The notes under the pieces were generated by a model, which searched no databases, was not told where the DNA came from, and worked only from the letters and a program-made list of their open reading frames with translations. The position numbers and the translations under genes were made by a program. Source: JAOPZW01 sp963835295 (lineage in GTDB: Bacteria; Actinomycetota; Thermoleophilia; Solirubrobacterales; Solirubrobacteraceae). From it: a DNA stretch of 64,000 nt. Shown in pieces: positions 8,626 through 17,203 of this stretch. Position 1 is the first letter of the stretch. The number at the start of each line of letters is the position of its first letter. The stretch spans positions 1,178,001 to 1,242,000 of the forward strand of contig CAWIEX010000014.1 in the NCBI GenBank assembly GCA_963835295.1. Reading direction: 5' to 3'.

Positions 8626-9998
8626 CAGCCCAGGGCCTCGAAGAGCAGGACGGGGTCCTCGAGGAGCTTCTGCACCTGATCGACGAAGGCCGAGAGCCCG
8701 TCGCCGTCGAGGACGCGGTGGTCCCCGGCCACCGACAGCACGAGCGTCGGGCGCACCACCGGCGCGCCGTCGACCGCCACCACGCGGTCGCGGATGGCGC
8801 CGACGCCGACATTGACGACCTCCGGCGGGCGCACGATCGGCGTGCCCATCCACGTGCCCAGGCTGCCGAAGTTGTTGACCGTGATGGTGGGGCCGGCGAG
8901 CTGCTCGGGGCGCAGCCTGCGCTCGCGCGCGGCTCGCGAGAGCGCGGCGATCTGGTGCGCGAGCTCGGCCAGCGAGAGCTGGTCGGCGTCGTGGACGACG
9001 GGGACGGTCAGCCCGTCGGGCCCGGCCGCGGCGATGCCGACGTGGTAGTGGCCGTGCAGCGTGATCTCCTCGGCCTCGAGGTCGATCGACGCGTTGACGT
9101 AGGGATGGTCGCGCGCGGCCAGGACCGCCGCCCGCACCGCGAACGGGGTCGGCGTCAGCGCCTTGGCGAGCGCCTCGTCGTCGCGCTCGAGGGCCAGCTG
9201 GCGCAGGCTCGCGCGAGCGCGCACCAGCGCGGTCGCGTCCACCTCGCGGTAGTCGATGATGCGCGGGACCTCGAGCCACGCGCTCGTGAGCGCGTGAGCG
9301 ATGGTGCGGCGCACGCCGCGCAGCGGGACGACCTCGCCGGGCGTGCCCGTCTCGGATCGGTGAGCCGGCGGAGCGGCAAGCGCGCGGGCGGCGCGCGACG
9401 CCGCGGCGGCGGCGCGCGCCGGAGCGCCGGCGGCGCGCGCCGGAGCGCCGGCGGGCGTGGCCGCCCCCGGCGCCGAGGCGCTGGCCGGCGGGGTCTCGCC
9501 GGGCGCGGCGGCGCCGGCCGCCGCGCGCTCGACGTCCTCGCGCAGGATGCGCCCGTGCGGGCCGCTGCCGGTCACCTCCTCGAGGGCGACGCCGAGATCG
9601 CGCGCGAGCCTGCGCGTCGTCGGGGCGGCGAGCGGCGGGCCCGTGCGGGGGGCGGCGGGCGCGCCGGCGTCGGCCACGCCCTCCTGGGCGCGCGCCGGCG
9701 CCCGCGGCGTCGCGGCCGAGGCTCCCGCCGGCGCAGCAGAGCCGCCGTTCGCGCTCGCGCCGTCGGCTTCGATCACCGCCAGCACCGAGCCCACGTCGAG
9801 CGTGTCGCCGGGCTGGCCGCACAGCCGCGTGATGATGCCGTCGGCCGGACAGGGGATGACGACCGTGGCCTTGTCGGTCTGGATCTCGACGAGATCCTGG
9901 TGCTCGCTCACGCGGTCGCCCTCGGCCACCTGCCAGGCGATGATCTCCGCCGTCGCGATGCCCTCGCCGACGTCGGGCAGACGGAACTCGATGGGCAC
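8625..9998 (-). CDS. 2-oxoacid dehydrogenase E2 (dihydrolipoamide acyltransferase)
   Basis: This 457-residue E2 forms the core of the complex. One lipoyl domain is present (lipoyl Lys43 in IQTDKATV), then an Ala/Pro linker, a peripheral-subunit-binding domain (TTRRLARDLGVALEEVTGSG), a second long Ala/Pro linker, and the catalytic domain ending with the active-site motif DHRVLDGDG. I chose the GTG at 9998: it gives the canonical MPIEFRLPDVGEGI start and has a GGAGG about 10 bases upstream. The linker contains a perfect 21-base tandem duplication. The gene lies between E1b and E3. The acyl group handled (acetyl or branched-chain) cannot be decided. Confidence 0.92.
9411..9452. repeat. 21-base perfect tandem duplication in E2 linker
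   Basis: Positions 9411-9431 and 9432-9452 are identical. They encode repeated Gly-Ala-Pro-Ala-Arg-Ala-Ala units of the flexible linker between the binding and catalytic domains. Copy number may vary between strains. Confidence 0.8.
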
Positions 9999-10002
9999 CG
10001 GG

Positions 10003-10980
10003 TCAGGCCTCCATGGCCGCGCGGATGGCGTCGACCACGCGCTCCACCGACGGCACGTAGAGCTCCTCGAGCGTGCCCGGCGGATAGGGCGCGTCGGGGG
10101 CGGCGACGCGCCCGATCGGCGCCTGCAGCGACCAGAAGGCCTCCTCCTGGATCGTCGCCACCAGCTCGCCGCCGAAGCCCGCCGTGAGCGAGCCCTCGTG
10201 CAGGACGACCGCGCGCCCGCAGGCGGCGACCGCCTCGCGCAGCGCATCGACGTCGAGCGGCACCAGGCTGCGCAGGTCGAGGACGCCGACCGAGTAGCCC
10301 TCCTCGGCGGCGCGGTCGGCAGCGCGCTCGGCGATGACCACCGCGGCGCTGTAGGCGACGATGACGAGGTCTGACCCCTCGCGCACGACGCGCGCCTTGC
10401 CCAGCGGGACGGTGTAGTCCTCCTCGGGGACCTCGTCCTTGATCAGGCGATAGCCGCGCAGCGGCTCGCAGAAGAGCACCGGGTCAGGATCGCGGATCGC
10501 CTCGGCCAGCAGCCCCTTGGCGTCGCGCGCGGTGGCCGGCATGACGACTTTCAGGCCCGGCGCGTTGGCGTACTTGGCCTCGTGGGCGTCAGAGTGCAGC
10601 TCGGGCGTGCGCACGTTGCCGCCCCAGGGCGCGCGGATGACCATCGGCATCGGGTACGAGCCCTGGGAGCGATAGGCGTAGCGCGCGACCTGGCCCTCGA
10701 TCTGGTGGAAGGCCTGGCTGCCGAAGCCCAGGAACTGCAGCTCCGGGATCGGGATCATCCCGCTGCAGGCCAGGCCGACCGCCGACCCGACGATGACCGC
10801 CTCGGCCAGGGGCATGTCGACCACGCGCTCGGCGCCGAAGCGCTCCTGCAGGCCCTCGGTGGCGCGGAAGACGCCGCCGTTGACGCCCACGTCCTGCCCG
10901 AGCACGATCACGCGCTCGTCGGCCTCCAGCGCGGCGCCGAGCGTCGAGCGAATCGCCTCGATCATGGTCATCTCGGCCAT
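10003..10980 (-). CDS. 2-oxoacid dehydrogenase E1 beta subunit
   Basis: This 325-residue transketolase-like beta chain pairs with the E1 alpha encoded just before it to decarboxylate a 2-oxoacid with thiamine diphosphate. Landmarks are IVLGQDVGVNGGVFRATEGL, FGAERVVDMPLAEAVIVG, YAYRSQGSYPMPMVIRAPWG, and the C-terminal transketolase domain with VLHEGSLTAGFGGEL. It starts at the ATG at 10980, overlapping the E1 alpha stop by one base, and ends 4 bases before the E2 start. The separate alpha and beta chains fit PDH-, acetoin- or branched-chain-type complexes. Confidence 0.92.
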   Translation of the reverse strand: MAEMTMIEAIRSTLGAALEADERVIVLGQDVGVNGGVFRATEGLQERFGAERVVDMPLAEAVIVGSAVGLACSGMIPIPELQFLGFGSQAFHQIEGQVARYAYRSQGSYPMPMVIRAPWGGNVRTPELHSDAHEAKYANAPGLKVVMPATARDAKGLLAEAIRDPDPVLFCEPLRGYRLIKDEVPEEDYTVPLGKARVVREGSDLVIVAYSAAVVIAERAADRAAEEGYSVGVLDLRSLVPLDVDALREAVAACGRAVVLHEGSLTAGFGGELVATIQEEAFWSLQAPIGRVAAPDAPYPPGTLEELYVPSVERVVDAIRAAMEA

Positions 10981-12086
10981 CAGCGGGGCTCCCGCGCGCT
11001 GGCGCTCTCGCGCTGGGCGCCGGCGCGCCGTTGCGCCGCCGCGCGCTGGGCGTCGAGCCGCCCGGGCGCCCGCGCGTAGACGTGGTCGAAGATCCCCTTC
11101 ACGCCGGGCGGAGGGGTGTCCTGCGCCTCGGCGAAGGCCGCGTCGACCTCGGAGCGCAGCTCCTGCACCAGCGCCTGCTCGGAGGCCTCGTCGACCAGCC
11201 GCTGCGCCGTCAGGTAGCGGCGCACGCGCTCGACCGGGTCGAAGGCGCGGTTCTCGTAGAGCTCGACGGGGTCGACGTAGCGCGTCGGGTCGTCGGACGT
11301 GTTGTGCGGGCCCATGCGGTATGTCCGGGCCTCGATGAGCGTCGGCCCCTCCCCCGCGCGCGCCCGCGCGACGGCTCGCGTGCAGGCGTCGTGCATCGCG
11401 AAGAGGTCGTTGCCGTCGACCAGCTCGCCCGGGATGCCGTAGCCGGCCGCCCGCGCGGCGAAGCTCGCCGCCGCGGTCTGCTTGCGCACCGGGGTGGAGA
11501 TGGCCCAGCCGTTGTTCTTGAGCACGAAGACCACGGGCGCGCGGCGCACGCCGGCGAGGTTGAGGGCCTCGTGCGCATCGCCCTCCGACGAGGCGCCGTC
11601 GCCGAAGTAGGTCATGACGACGGCGTCGAGGCCCTGGATGCGCAGCCCCCACGCGAGGCCGACGGCGTGCGGGATCTGGGCGGCCAGCGAGATCTGGAAG
11701 GGCAGCACGTTGGCGGCGGCATCCATCCGGCTGCCCGCCGGCTGGCCGGTGTAGTACTGCATCGCCTGGGTCAGCCGGTAGCCGAAGCGCAGCATCGCCG
11801 GCAGCTCGCGGTACTGCGGGACGATCCAGTCGCGCCCGGGCTCGAGCGCCCAGGCCGAGCCGACCACGGCCGCCTCTTCGCCGTTGACCGGCGAGAAGGT
11901 CCCCAGCCGTCCCTGGCGCTGCAGCGAGAAGCAGCGCTCGTCGCACACGCGCGAGCGCAGCATCGCGCGCCACGCGTCGAGCAGCGCGTCGCCCTCGAGC
12001 GCCGTCACGTGGCCCTCGGCGAGGGTGCCGTCGGGCGCCAGCAGGCGCAGCGGCTCGGGCAGCTCGACGGTCGGTGTGGCGGTCAT
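10980..12086 (-). CDS. 2-oxoacid dehydrogenase E1 alpha subunit
   Basis: This 368-residue alpha chain carries the thiamine diphosphate motif GDGASSEGDAHEALNLAG, ending with the NN of VLKNNGWA. The phosphorylation-loop region is RTYRMGPHNTSDDPTRY. PQYRELPAMLRFGY resembles branched-chain-type E1 alpha more than E. coli-type E1. The start at 12086 overlaps the upstream SDR stop (ATGA), so the SDR is part of the same transcript. The C-terminus ends in an Arg/Ala-rich tail of about 35 residues. Substrate specificity is unproven. Confidence 0.92.
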   Translation of the reverse strand: MTATPTVELPEPLRLLAPDGTLAEGHVTALEGDALLDAWRAMLRSRVCDERCFSLQRQGRLGTFSPVNGEEAAVVGSAWALEPGRDWIVPQYRELPAMLRFGYRLTQAMQYYTGQPAGSRMDAAANVLPFQISLAAQIPHAVGLAWGLRIQGLDAVVMTYFGDGASSEGDAHEALNLAGVRRAPVVFVLKNNGWAISTPVRKQTAAASFAARAAGYGIPGELVDGNDLFAMHDACTRAVARARAGEGPTLIEARTYRMGPHNTSDDPTRYVDPVELYENRAFDPVERVRRYLTAQRLVDEASEQALVQELRSEVDAAFAEAQDTPPPGVKGIFDHVYARAPGRLDAQRAAAQRRAGAQRESASAREPR

Positions 12087-12898
12087 CGCGCTCCAATCGT
12101 CGTCGATGGGCTCATCTCCGCCCAGCCGCCGTCGGCGACCCACCCGCCGTCGACGAGAAGGCTCGATCCGGTCACGTAGGAGGCGTCGTCGGAGACGAGG
12201 AAGGCCACCACGCGGGCCACCTCCTCGGGCTCGGCCAGGCGCCCGAGAGGGGTGCGCTGCGCCACCTCCTCGAGCGTGAAGCCGCCGGCCTTCGACGTCC
12301 CGGCCAGCAGCTCGGTCGCCACGTAGGCCGGAGCGACGCTCACCACCCGCACCCCGCGCCGTGCCCACTCGACCGCGAGCGTCTTGGTCAGGCCCTCCAG
12401 GCCGTGCTTGGCCGCGCCGTAGGCGGCCCGCCGTGGGAGGCCGAGGTGGCCGGTCAGCGAGGAGACGTTGACGATGACCCCGCGGCCGGCCGCGAGCATC
12501 GGCCCGGCGGCCGCCTGCGCGCAGCGGAAGGGGGCGCTGAGGTCGAGGTCGATGATCCGCTGCCAGTCGGCGAGCGCGAGCGTCTCGGAGTCGGCGACCT
12601 GGCCGGCGCCGGCGTTGTTGACGAGCACGTCGAGGCGCCCGAAGGCCTCGAGCGTGCGCGCCACGACGGCGGCGGGGGCGTCGGCATCGGTCAGCTCGGC
12701 CGCTACGCCGAGCGCCGTCCCGCCCTGCTCCTCGATCGCCGCCGCCGTCGCCTGCGCACGCTCGGTCGAGCGCGAGGTGACCACCACGCTCAAGCCGCGG
12801 GCGGAGAGCTCGGCCGCGATGGCACGGCCGATGCCCGAGGAGGACCCGGTGACGATGGCCACGCGGCTTGTCAGCGGCTGGGTCCTCCCCTCGGGCAT
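12083..12898 (-). CDS. SDR-family oxidoreductase
   Basis: This 271-residue classical short-chain dehydrogenase has the cofactor loop VTGSSSGIGRAI, NNAG, the catalytic Ser in VNVSSLTG, and YGAAK for Tyr/Lys. It overlaps E1 alpha and so belongs to the 2-oxoacid dehydrogenase operon. It might reduce or oxidise a hydroxy/keto compound feeding the complex, for example an acetoin- or hydroxyacid-type step, but this is inferred from position only. The arginine after the glycine loop (SRSTER) favours NADP. Confidence 0.85.
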   Translation of the reverse strand: MPEGRTQPLTSRVAIVTGSSSGIGRAIAAELSARGLSVVVTSRSTERAQATAAAIEEQGGTALGVAAELTDADAPAAVVARTLEAFGRLDVLVNNAGAGQVADSETLALADWQRIIDLDLSAPFRCAQAAAGPMLAAGRGVIVNVSSLTGHLGLPRRAAYGAAKHGLEGLTKTLAVEWARRGVRVVSVAPAYVATELLAGTSKAGGFTLEEVAQRTPLGRLAEPEEVARVVAFLVSDDASYVTGSSLLVDGGWVADGGWAEMSPSTTIGAR

Positions 12899-12926
12899 GC
12901 TCCCCGCAGCCTAGACGGCGCGCACC

Positions 12927-13802
12927 TCAGGCCGGCGCGGCCGCCTTGTGATCGGACGTCAGCTTGCCCGGGAAGTCCTCGTTGGCGATCAGCGGCCCCG
13001 GCGTCGCGTCGAGCGTCCGTCCCACGATGCGCCCGTGCTCGACGACGCCCGGACGGTCGTGAGCGGGCAGCACGAAGCGCGCGCCGGAGAGCGCCTTGCG
13101 GATGGCCGCCTTCTCGCCGCGCTTGCTGCCGCCGTGGTTGCCGGTCACCGCCGGGTCGAGCTCCATGACCTGCAGGTGCGGGTCGACGAGCTGGTGGGCG
13201 ATGTCGTAGATGACGTCGCCGCAGATGCAGGCCACGCCCTCGTCGGTGTCGACGAGGATGTTCATCGAGCCCTCGGTGTGGCCGCCGGCGGCCACGCAGC
13301 GCACGCCGGGGATGATCTCCTCGTAGTCGACGACCTCGAGGTCGAGCAGCCGCAGCGCGCCGGGATGGTGCAGGCGGTCGACGAGGTGCTTGATGTAGGG
13401 CGCGGGATACTGCTCGCCCATCAGGCCCGAGACCGAGTACTCGAGCTCGCGGCGGTTGATGACCACCGTCGTCCCATCCATCGGGAACTTGTCGTCGTAG
13501 CCGGCGTGGTCGATGTGCAGATGCGTGTGCAGGACGTAGCGGACGTCCTTCATCTCGAGGCCGTGCTTGGCGAGCTGCTTCTCCATGCCCTGCTCGTCGC
13601 GCCACCAGCCGGTCATGCCGAGGTTGCCCATGATCGACGGGTCGCTGAAGCCCGTGTCGACGACGATCGGGGCCTCGCCGCCGGTGATGAGGAAGCCGAG
13701 CGTCGGCACCTGCTGCGCCTGCCCGGGCTCGAGCGCCAGCACAAGGAAGCTCGTGTCGAGCTCGATGTCGCCCAGGTCGAGGACCTTCACTTCGAGACCC
13801 AT
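12927..13802 (-). CDS. metallo-beta-lactamase fold hydrolase, N-acyl homoserine lactonase-like
   Basis: This 291-residue protein has the dinuclear zinc motif HTHLHIDHAG (His94, His96, Asp98, His99), further ligands in AAGGHTEGS and CGDVIYD, and PAHD at the end. This arrangement and length match the AttM/AiiA-like lactonase group. The natural substrate may be any lactone or thioester. It lies 28 bases upstream of the SDR gene and could lead the operon. A strong AGGAGGAG ribosome binding site precedes the ATG at 13802. Quorum quenching is only one possibility. Confidence 0.85.
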   Translation of the reverse strand: MGLEVKVLDLGDIELDTSFLVLALEPGQAQQVPTLGFLITGGEAPIVVDTGFSDPSIMGNLGMTGWWRDEQGMEKQLAKHGLEMKDVRYVLHTHLHIDHAGYDDKFPMDGTTVVINRRELEYSVSGLMGEQYPAPYIKHLVDRLHHPGALRLLDLEVVDYEEIIPGVRCVAAGGHTEGSMNILVDTDEGVACICGDVIYDIAHQLVDPHLQVMELDPAVTGNHGGSKRGEKAAIRKALSGARFVLPAHDRPGVVEHGRIVGRTLDATPGPLIANEDFPGKLTSDHKAAAPA

Positions 13803-13960
13803 TCGCTCCTCCTAGGTGATGGATGACGTACGGAGTCGACTATCCGCCGCGCGCGCCGCCTGCGCCATCGCACGTTCGGATGAGGGTCATGAGGTGATCG
13901 GTTCTGCGGCCCGGGTGCTCGCATGTGCGCAGGCCGTGATCCAGCCCACCCACCCGCGCC

Positions 13961-14027
13961 GCACGGCGAAGGGGAGGCGGGCTGGTTGCCCGTCCCCTTT
14001 CGGCGGGTGGCGATCCGGCGCCGCGGA
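13961..14027 (-). repeat. 67-base structured intergenic element, copy 1
   Basis: This copy aligns without gaps to 58348-58414. Each copy forms a 13-pair hairpin with one bulged A and a five-base loop beginning tggt. Six of the pairs differ between copies and all six still pair. The flank ggcgggtggcg and the palindromic ccggcgccgcgg are nearly identical. Both copies lie just past the stop codon of a minus-strand gene, here the LuxR regulator. The strand given is the one transcribed from that gene. Confidence 0.65.
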
Positions 14028-14062
14028 ACGCGTACAGGCGAGTGCGGGGGTCGCGGAATCGG

Positions 14063-14707
14063 TCACCTGAACAGGCCGCGCTCGCGCGCGGCATGGACGG
14101 CCTCGGCGCGCGATGTCGCATCGAGCTTGCGGAAGAGGTTGCGCGCGTGGGTCTTGGCCGTCGCCTCACTGATGCCGAGGCGCCGCGCGATCTGCTTGAA
14201 GCGCAGGCCCTCCTCGAGGCTCTGCAGCAGCTCGCGCTCGCGCCCGGTCAGCGCGACCGCGGCAGCCCGCGCCACGCCGACCCCGAGCAGGGGCGCGAGC
14301 TCCGCCCCCAGCCGCTCGAGCTCGACGGCGAAGTCGCTCATCGCCCGGTGCGACGCGGTGGCCGAGAGCGACAGCGCCCCGACCACCTGGCCGTCCTCGC
14401 GCAGGGGCACCGAGCAGCCGCAGTGAAACCCGGTGAGCAGGACGATGCTGTCCAGCGGGCGGTCGAAGGCGTCGGAGGCGTCGAAGTCCTCGTCGTGGAA
14501 GGCCCGCCCCTCGGAGACCTGGGCGAAGTACGAGCACGTGCTCAGCGGCAGCTCGGTGCCGGGCGCGAGCAGCTTGGCGCCCACGTCGGCCGCGATCTCG
14601 AAGCGGCTGGCCTCGAGGTCGATGCGCGCCAGCGACACGCGGTCGACCTCGAAGGCGCCGCGCAGGACCTCCAACGGCTGCTCGGACGAGCCGAGCTCGC
14701 GCTTCAG
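14063..14707 (-). CDS. GAF domain LuxR-type transcriptional regulator
   Basis: This protein of about 214 residues has an N-terminal GAF sensor domain (FEVDRVSLARIDLEASRFEI to VVGALSLSA) and a C-terminal LuxR helix-turn-helix (LTGRERELLQSLEEGL, then IARRLGISEATAKTHARNLF). It ends the long minus-strand transport operon and probably regulates it in response to a small ligand. No ATG or GTG is available near the beginning. The start at 14707 is a CTG overlapping the upstream cupin stop; a TTG at 14674 is the alternative. The DNA-binding part is certain and the first 10 residues are not. Confidence 0.82.
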   Translation of the reverse strand: MKRELGSSEQPLEVLRGAFEVDRVSLARIDLEASRFEIAADVGAKLLAPGTELPLSTCSYFAQVSEGRAFHDEDFDASDAFDRPLDSIVLLTGFHCGCSVPLREDGQVVGALSLSATASHRAMSDFAVELERLGAELAPLLGVGVARAAAVALTGRERELLQSLEEGLRFKQIARRLGISEATAKTHARNLFRKLDATSRAEAVHAARERGLFR

Positions 14708-15099
14708 CGCAGCGACGCCCAGGGCTCCTCCTCGAAGACGTCGATGACCTCGTAGCCGCCTTCGCCGGCGGTCGGCGTGAGGATGACGGTGAGCTTGGCC
14801 GGCTCGTCGCCGACGGTGTAGGACCCGTGGACCACGTCTTTCTCGATGTAGACCGCCTCGCCGGGCCCGAGCTCGTGCTTGTCGTCCTCCAGCCACTGCT
14901 CGATGCGACCCTCGCGCACCCAGATGATCTCCTCCTGGTCGGGGTGGCGGTGGAAGGGATGGCCGGCGCCGGGCTGCAGCGTGACGTCCATGACGCACAT
15001 GGCGCGCGATCCGGTCAGCTCCGGGCGGCTGACCCAGCCGGCCTCGCCCCAGTCGAACTGGTCGCGCACGATGTCACCCTGCGTGATGAACTGGCTCAT
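14704..15099 (-). CDS. cupin-domain protein
   Basis: This is a 131-residue single cupin with the metal motif PFHRHPDQEEIIWVREG and the second half-motif GEAVYIEKDVVHGSY. Small cupins of this type act as dioxygenases, isomerases or ligand sensors. The start overlaps the stop of the TIM-barrel gene (ATGA), so it is translated from the same operon as the Liv transporter. The exact reaction is unknown. Confidence 0.85.
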   Translation of the reverse strand: MSQFITQGDIVRDQFDWGEAGWVSRPELTGSRAMCVMDVTLQPGAGHPFHRHPDQEEIIWVREGRIEQWLEDDKHELGPGEAVYIEKDVVHGSYTVGDEPAKLTVILTPTAGEGGYEVIDVFEEEPWASLR

Positions 15100-15929
15100 G
15101 GTCTCTCCTGGATGGGGATGGACTTGAAGCGCCGCATGTTCTCGGTCATGGCCACCTCGGTCGGCAGCCGCTCCATGCTCGAGGCCCCGAAGAAGCCGAC
15201 GATACCCGTGGTGCGCTCGAGGACGTGCTGGGCGTCGTCGGGCTCCGCGATCGGGCCGCCGTGGCACAGGCACAGGATGTCGGCGTTGACCTCGCGCGCC
15301 GCGTCGCCGCAGGCCTGCACGCGCGCCACGGCCTCGTCGAGTGAGATGCCCGACCGCGAGCCGATGGTCCCGCCGGTGGTCAGCCCCATGTGCGGGACGA
15401 GGACGTCGGCGCCCGCCTGCGCCATCGCCCGCGCCTGCGCCTCGTCGAAGACATAGGGCGCCGTCAGCAGGTCGAGCTCGTGGGCCGCGCGGATCATCTC
15501 GACCTCGAGCCCGTAGCCCATGCCGGTCTCCTCCAGGCCGACGCGGAACGTCCCGTCGATCAGCCCGACGGTGGGGAAGTTCTGCACGCCGGTGAAGCCC
15601 GCGCGCTTGACCTCCTGCAGGAAGTTCGGCATCAGGCGGAAGGGATCGGTGCCGCACACCCCGGCCAGCACCGCCGTCTCGCGCGCGACGGGCAGCACCT
15701 CGCGCGCCATGTCCATGACGATCTCGTTGGCGTCGCCGTAGGGCATCATCCCCGCCAGCGAGCCGCGGCCCGCCATCCGGTAGCGCCCGGAGTTGTAGAT
15801 GATGATGAGGTCCGCGCCGCCGTCCTGCGCGCACTTGGCCGACAGGCCGGTGCCCGCGCCGGCGCCGATGATCGGCTTGCCGTCGGCGACCTGCTCGCGC
15901 AGCCGCGCCAGCGCCTCGTCCCGCGTCAT
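15096..15929 (-). CDS. phosphoenolpyruvate hydrolase-like TIM-barrel protein (PF09370-type)
   Basis: This 277-residue protein has the pattern of the PEP-hydrolase/IGPS-like TIM-barrel family: PIIGAGAGTGLSAKCAQDGG, IIIYNSGRYRMAGRGSLAGM, FPTVGLIDG, and HGGPIAEPDD near the end. It follows a Tm-1-like gene with an overlapping stop and start; the two families are commonly neighbours or fused. The function is not firmly known. Together with the transporter genes upstream it may act on the imported compound. Confidence 0.85.
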   Translation of the reverse strand: MTRDEALARLREQVADGKPIIGAGAGTGLSAKCAQDGGADLIIIYNSGRYRMAGRGSLAGMMPYGDANEIVMDMAREVLPVARETAVLAGVCGTDPFRLMPNFLQEVKRAGFTGVQNFPTVGLIDGTFRVGLEETGMGYGLEVEMIRAAHELDLLTAPYVFDEAQARAMAQAGADVLVPHMGLTTGGTIGSRSGISLDEAVARVQACGDAAREVNADILCLCHGGPIAEPDDAQHVLERTTGIVGFFGASSMERLPTEVAMTENMRRFKSIPIQERP

Positions 15930-17203
15930 GGGGTTTCCTCCGCGGGGCGTCCGGCCCCGCGTTCTGATGGCGACGATCGGCCTCCGGCCGCTCGAGACTG
16001 GATGAGCTCGTGCAACCGGTCGGCCATCGCCGTGGCGAAGGCGGGGTCGTTGACGTCGGCCTCGACCTCGTGGACCTCGACCTTCTCGGCGTCGATGCCC
16101 TCGCGCAGCGCGGCGAAGAGCGCCTCGTCGGCCTCGGCGTCGCGGAAGGGCTGGCCCTCGACGTCGATGGCCGAGACGCCCTTCAGCGGCACGAAGAGGA
16201 CGGTCGGCCCGTCGGCGCCGTTGAGCTTGTTCGCGATTCGCCGCCCGAGCTCGGCCATCTCCTGCGCCGTCGTGCGCATGAGCGTGATCGTCGGGTTGTG
16301 GACGTAGAGGTTGCGGCCCTCGAACTGCGGCGGCACGGTGTCGCGCGGGCCGAAGTTGACCATGTCCAGCGCGCCGAGCGAGACGACCTGCGGCAGGCCG
16401 GCGCGCCCGACCGCCTCCAGGCGGTCGGGGCCGGCGGAGAGGACGCCGCCGACCAGGTCGTCGGCCAGCTCGGTCGTCGTGGCGTCGAGCACGCCGACCA
16501 GGAAGCCGCCGGTGGCGAGCGCCTCGAAGGACTGCCCGCCCGTCCCGGTGGCGTGGAAGACGAGCACCTCGTAGCCGAGCTCCTCCAGGCGCCCGCGCGC
16601 GGCCGTGACGCACGGCGTGGTGACGCCGAACATCGTGGCCCCCACCAGCGGGCGCTCGCCGGCGCCCTCGGGCACCGTCGCGGCCGCCATCCCCGCGATC
16701 GCCCCCGCGGCGTTGGTCAGGATCCTCGAGGAGATCTGGTTGATCCCCGAGATGTCGACCACCGAGTACATCATCGTGACGTCGGAGGCCCCAACGTAGG
16801 GGCGTGTGTCGCCCGAGGCGACCGTGGAGACGATCAGCTTCGGCACGCCCACCGGCAGGTCGCGCATGGCCTGCGCGGCAATCGACGAGTTGCCCGAGCC
16901 GCCGACCGCGGCCGCGCCGTCCAGGCGCCCCTCGGCGTGCAGGCGCGCGAGCACCGCCGCCGCCCCGCGCCCCATGGCGTCCACCGCGGCGCCGCGATCG
17001 GCGGCGCGCACGAGCTCGGCATGGTCGGCGCCTCCCGCCCGCGCGACCTCCTCGCGGCTCACGTCGGGCTCGATCTGCGGCTCGCCGAGCACCCCGGCGT
17101 CCACGAGCACGACGTCGACGCCGGCCTCGCGCAGGCGGTCGCGCAGGAAGCCGTACTCGACGCCCTTGGTATCCAGCGTGCCGACGAGGACGACGGTCGC
17201 CAT
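15926..17203 (-). CDS. Tm-1-like ATP-binding domain protein (UPF0261)
   Basis: This 425-residue protein matches the Tm-1-like family: VVLVGTLDTKGVEYGFLRDR at the start, AAVGGSGNSSIAAQAM, KLIVSTVASGDTRPYVG, and LGALDMVNFGPRDTVP. The plant Tm-1 protein binds a viral replicase, but the bacterial role is unknown and thought to be metabolic. It overlaps both LivF and the TIM-barrel partner gene. Its position in an importer operon suggests a catabolic step on the transported substrate. Confidence 0.88.
   Translation of the reverse strand: MATVVLVGTLDTKGVEYGFLRDRLREAGVDVVLVDAGVLGEPQIEPDVSREEVARAGGADHAELVRAADRGAAVDAMGRGAAAVLARLHAEGRLDGAAAVGGSGNSSIAAQAMRDLPVGVPKLIVSTVASGDTRPYVGASDVTMMYSVVDISGINQISSRILTNAAGAIAGMAAATVPEGAGERPLVGATMFGVTTPCVTAARGRLEELGYEVLVFHATGTGGQSFEALATGGFLVGVLDATTTELADDLVGGVLSAGPDRLEAVGRAGLPQVVSLGALDMVNFGPRDTVPPQFEGRNLYVHNPTITLMRTTAQEMAELGRRIANKLNGADGPTVLFVPLKGVSAIDVEGQPFRDAEADEALFAALREGIDAEKVEVHEVEADVNDPAFATAMADRLHELIQSRAAGGRSSPSERGAGRPAEETP

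Noticed and set aside
12927..13802. A firm call of quorum-quenching lactonase
   Set aside because: The zinc motif supports the fold only; homologues hydrolyse varied lactones and thioesters.
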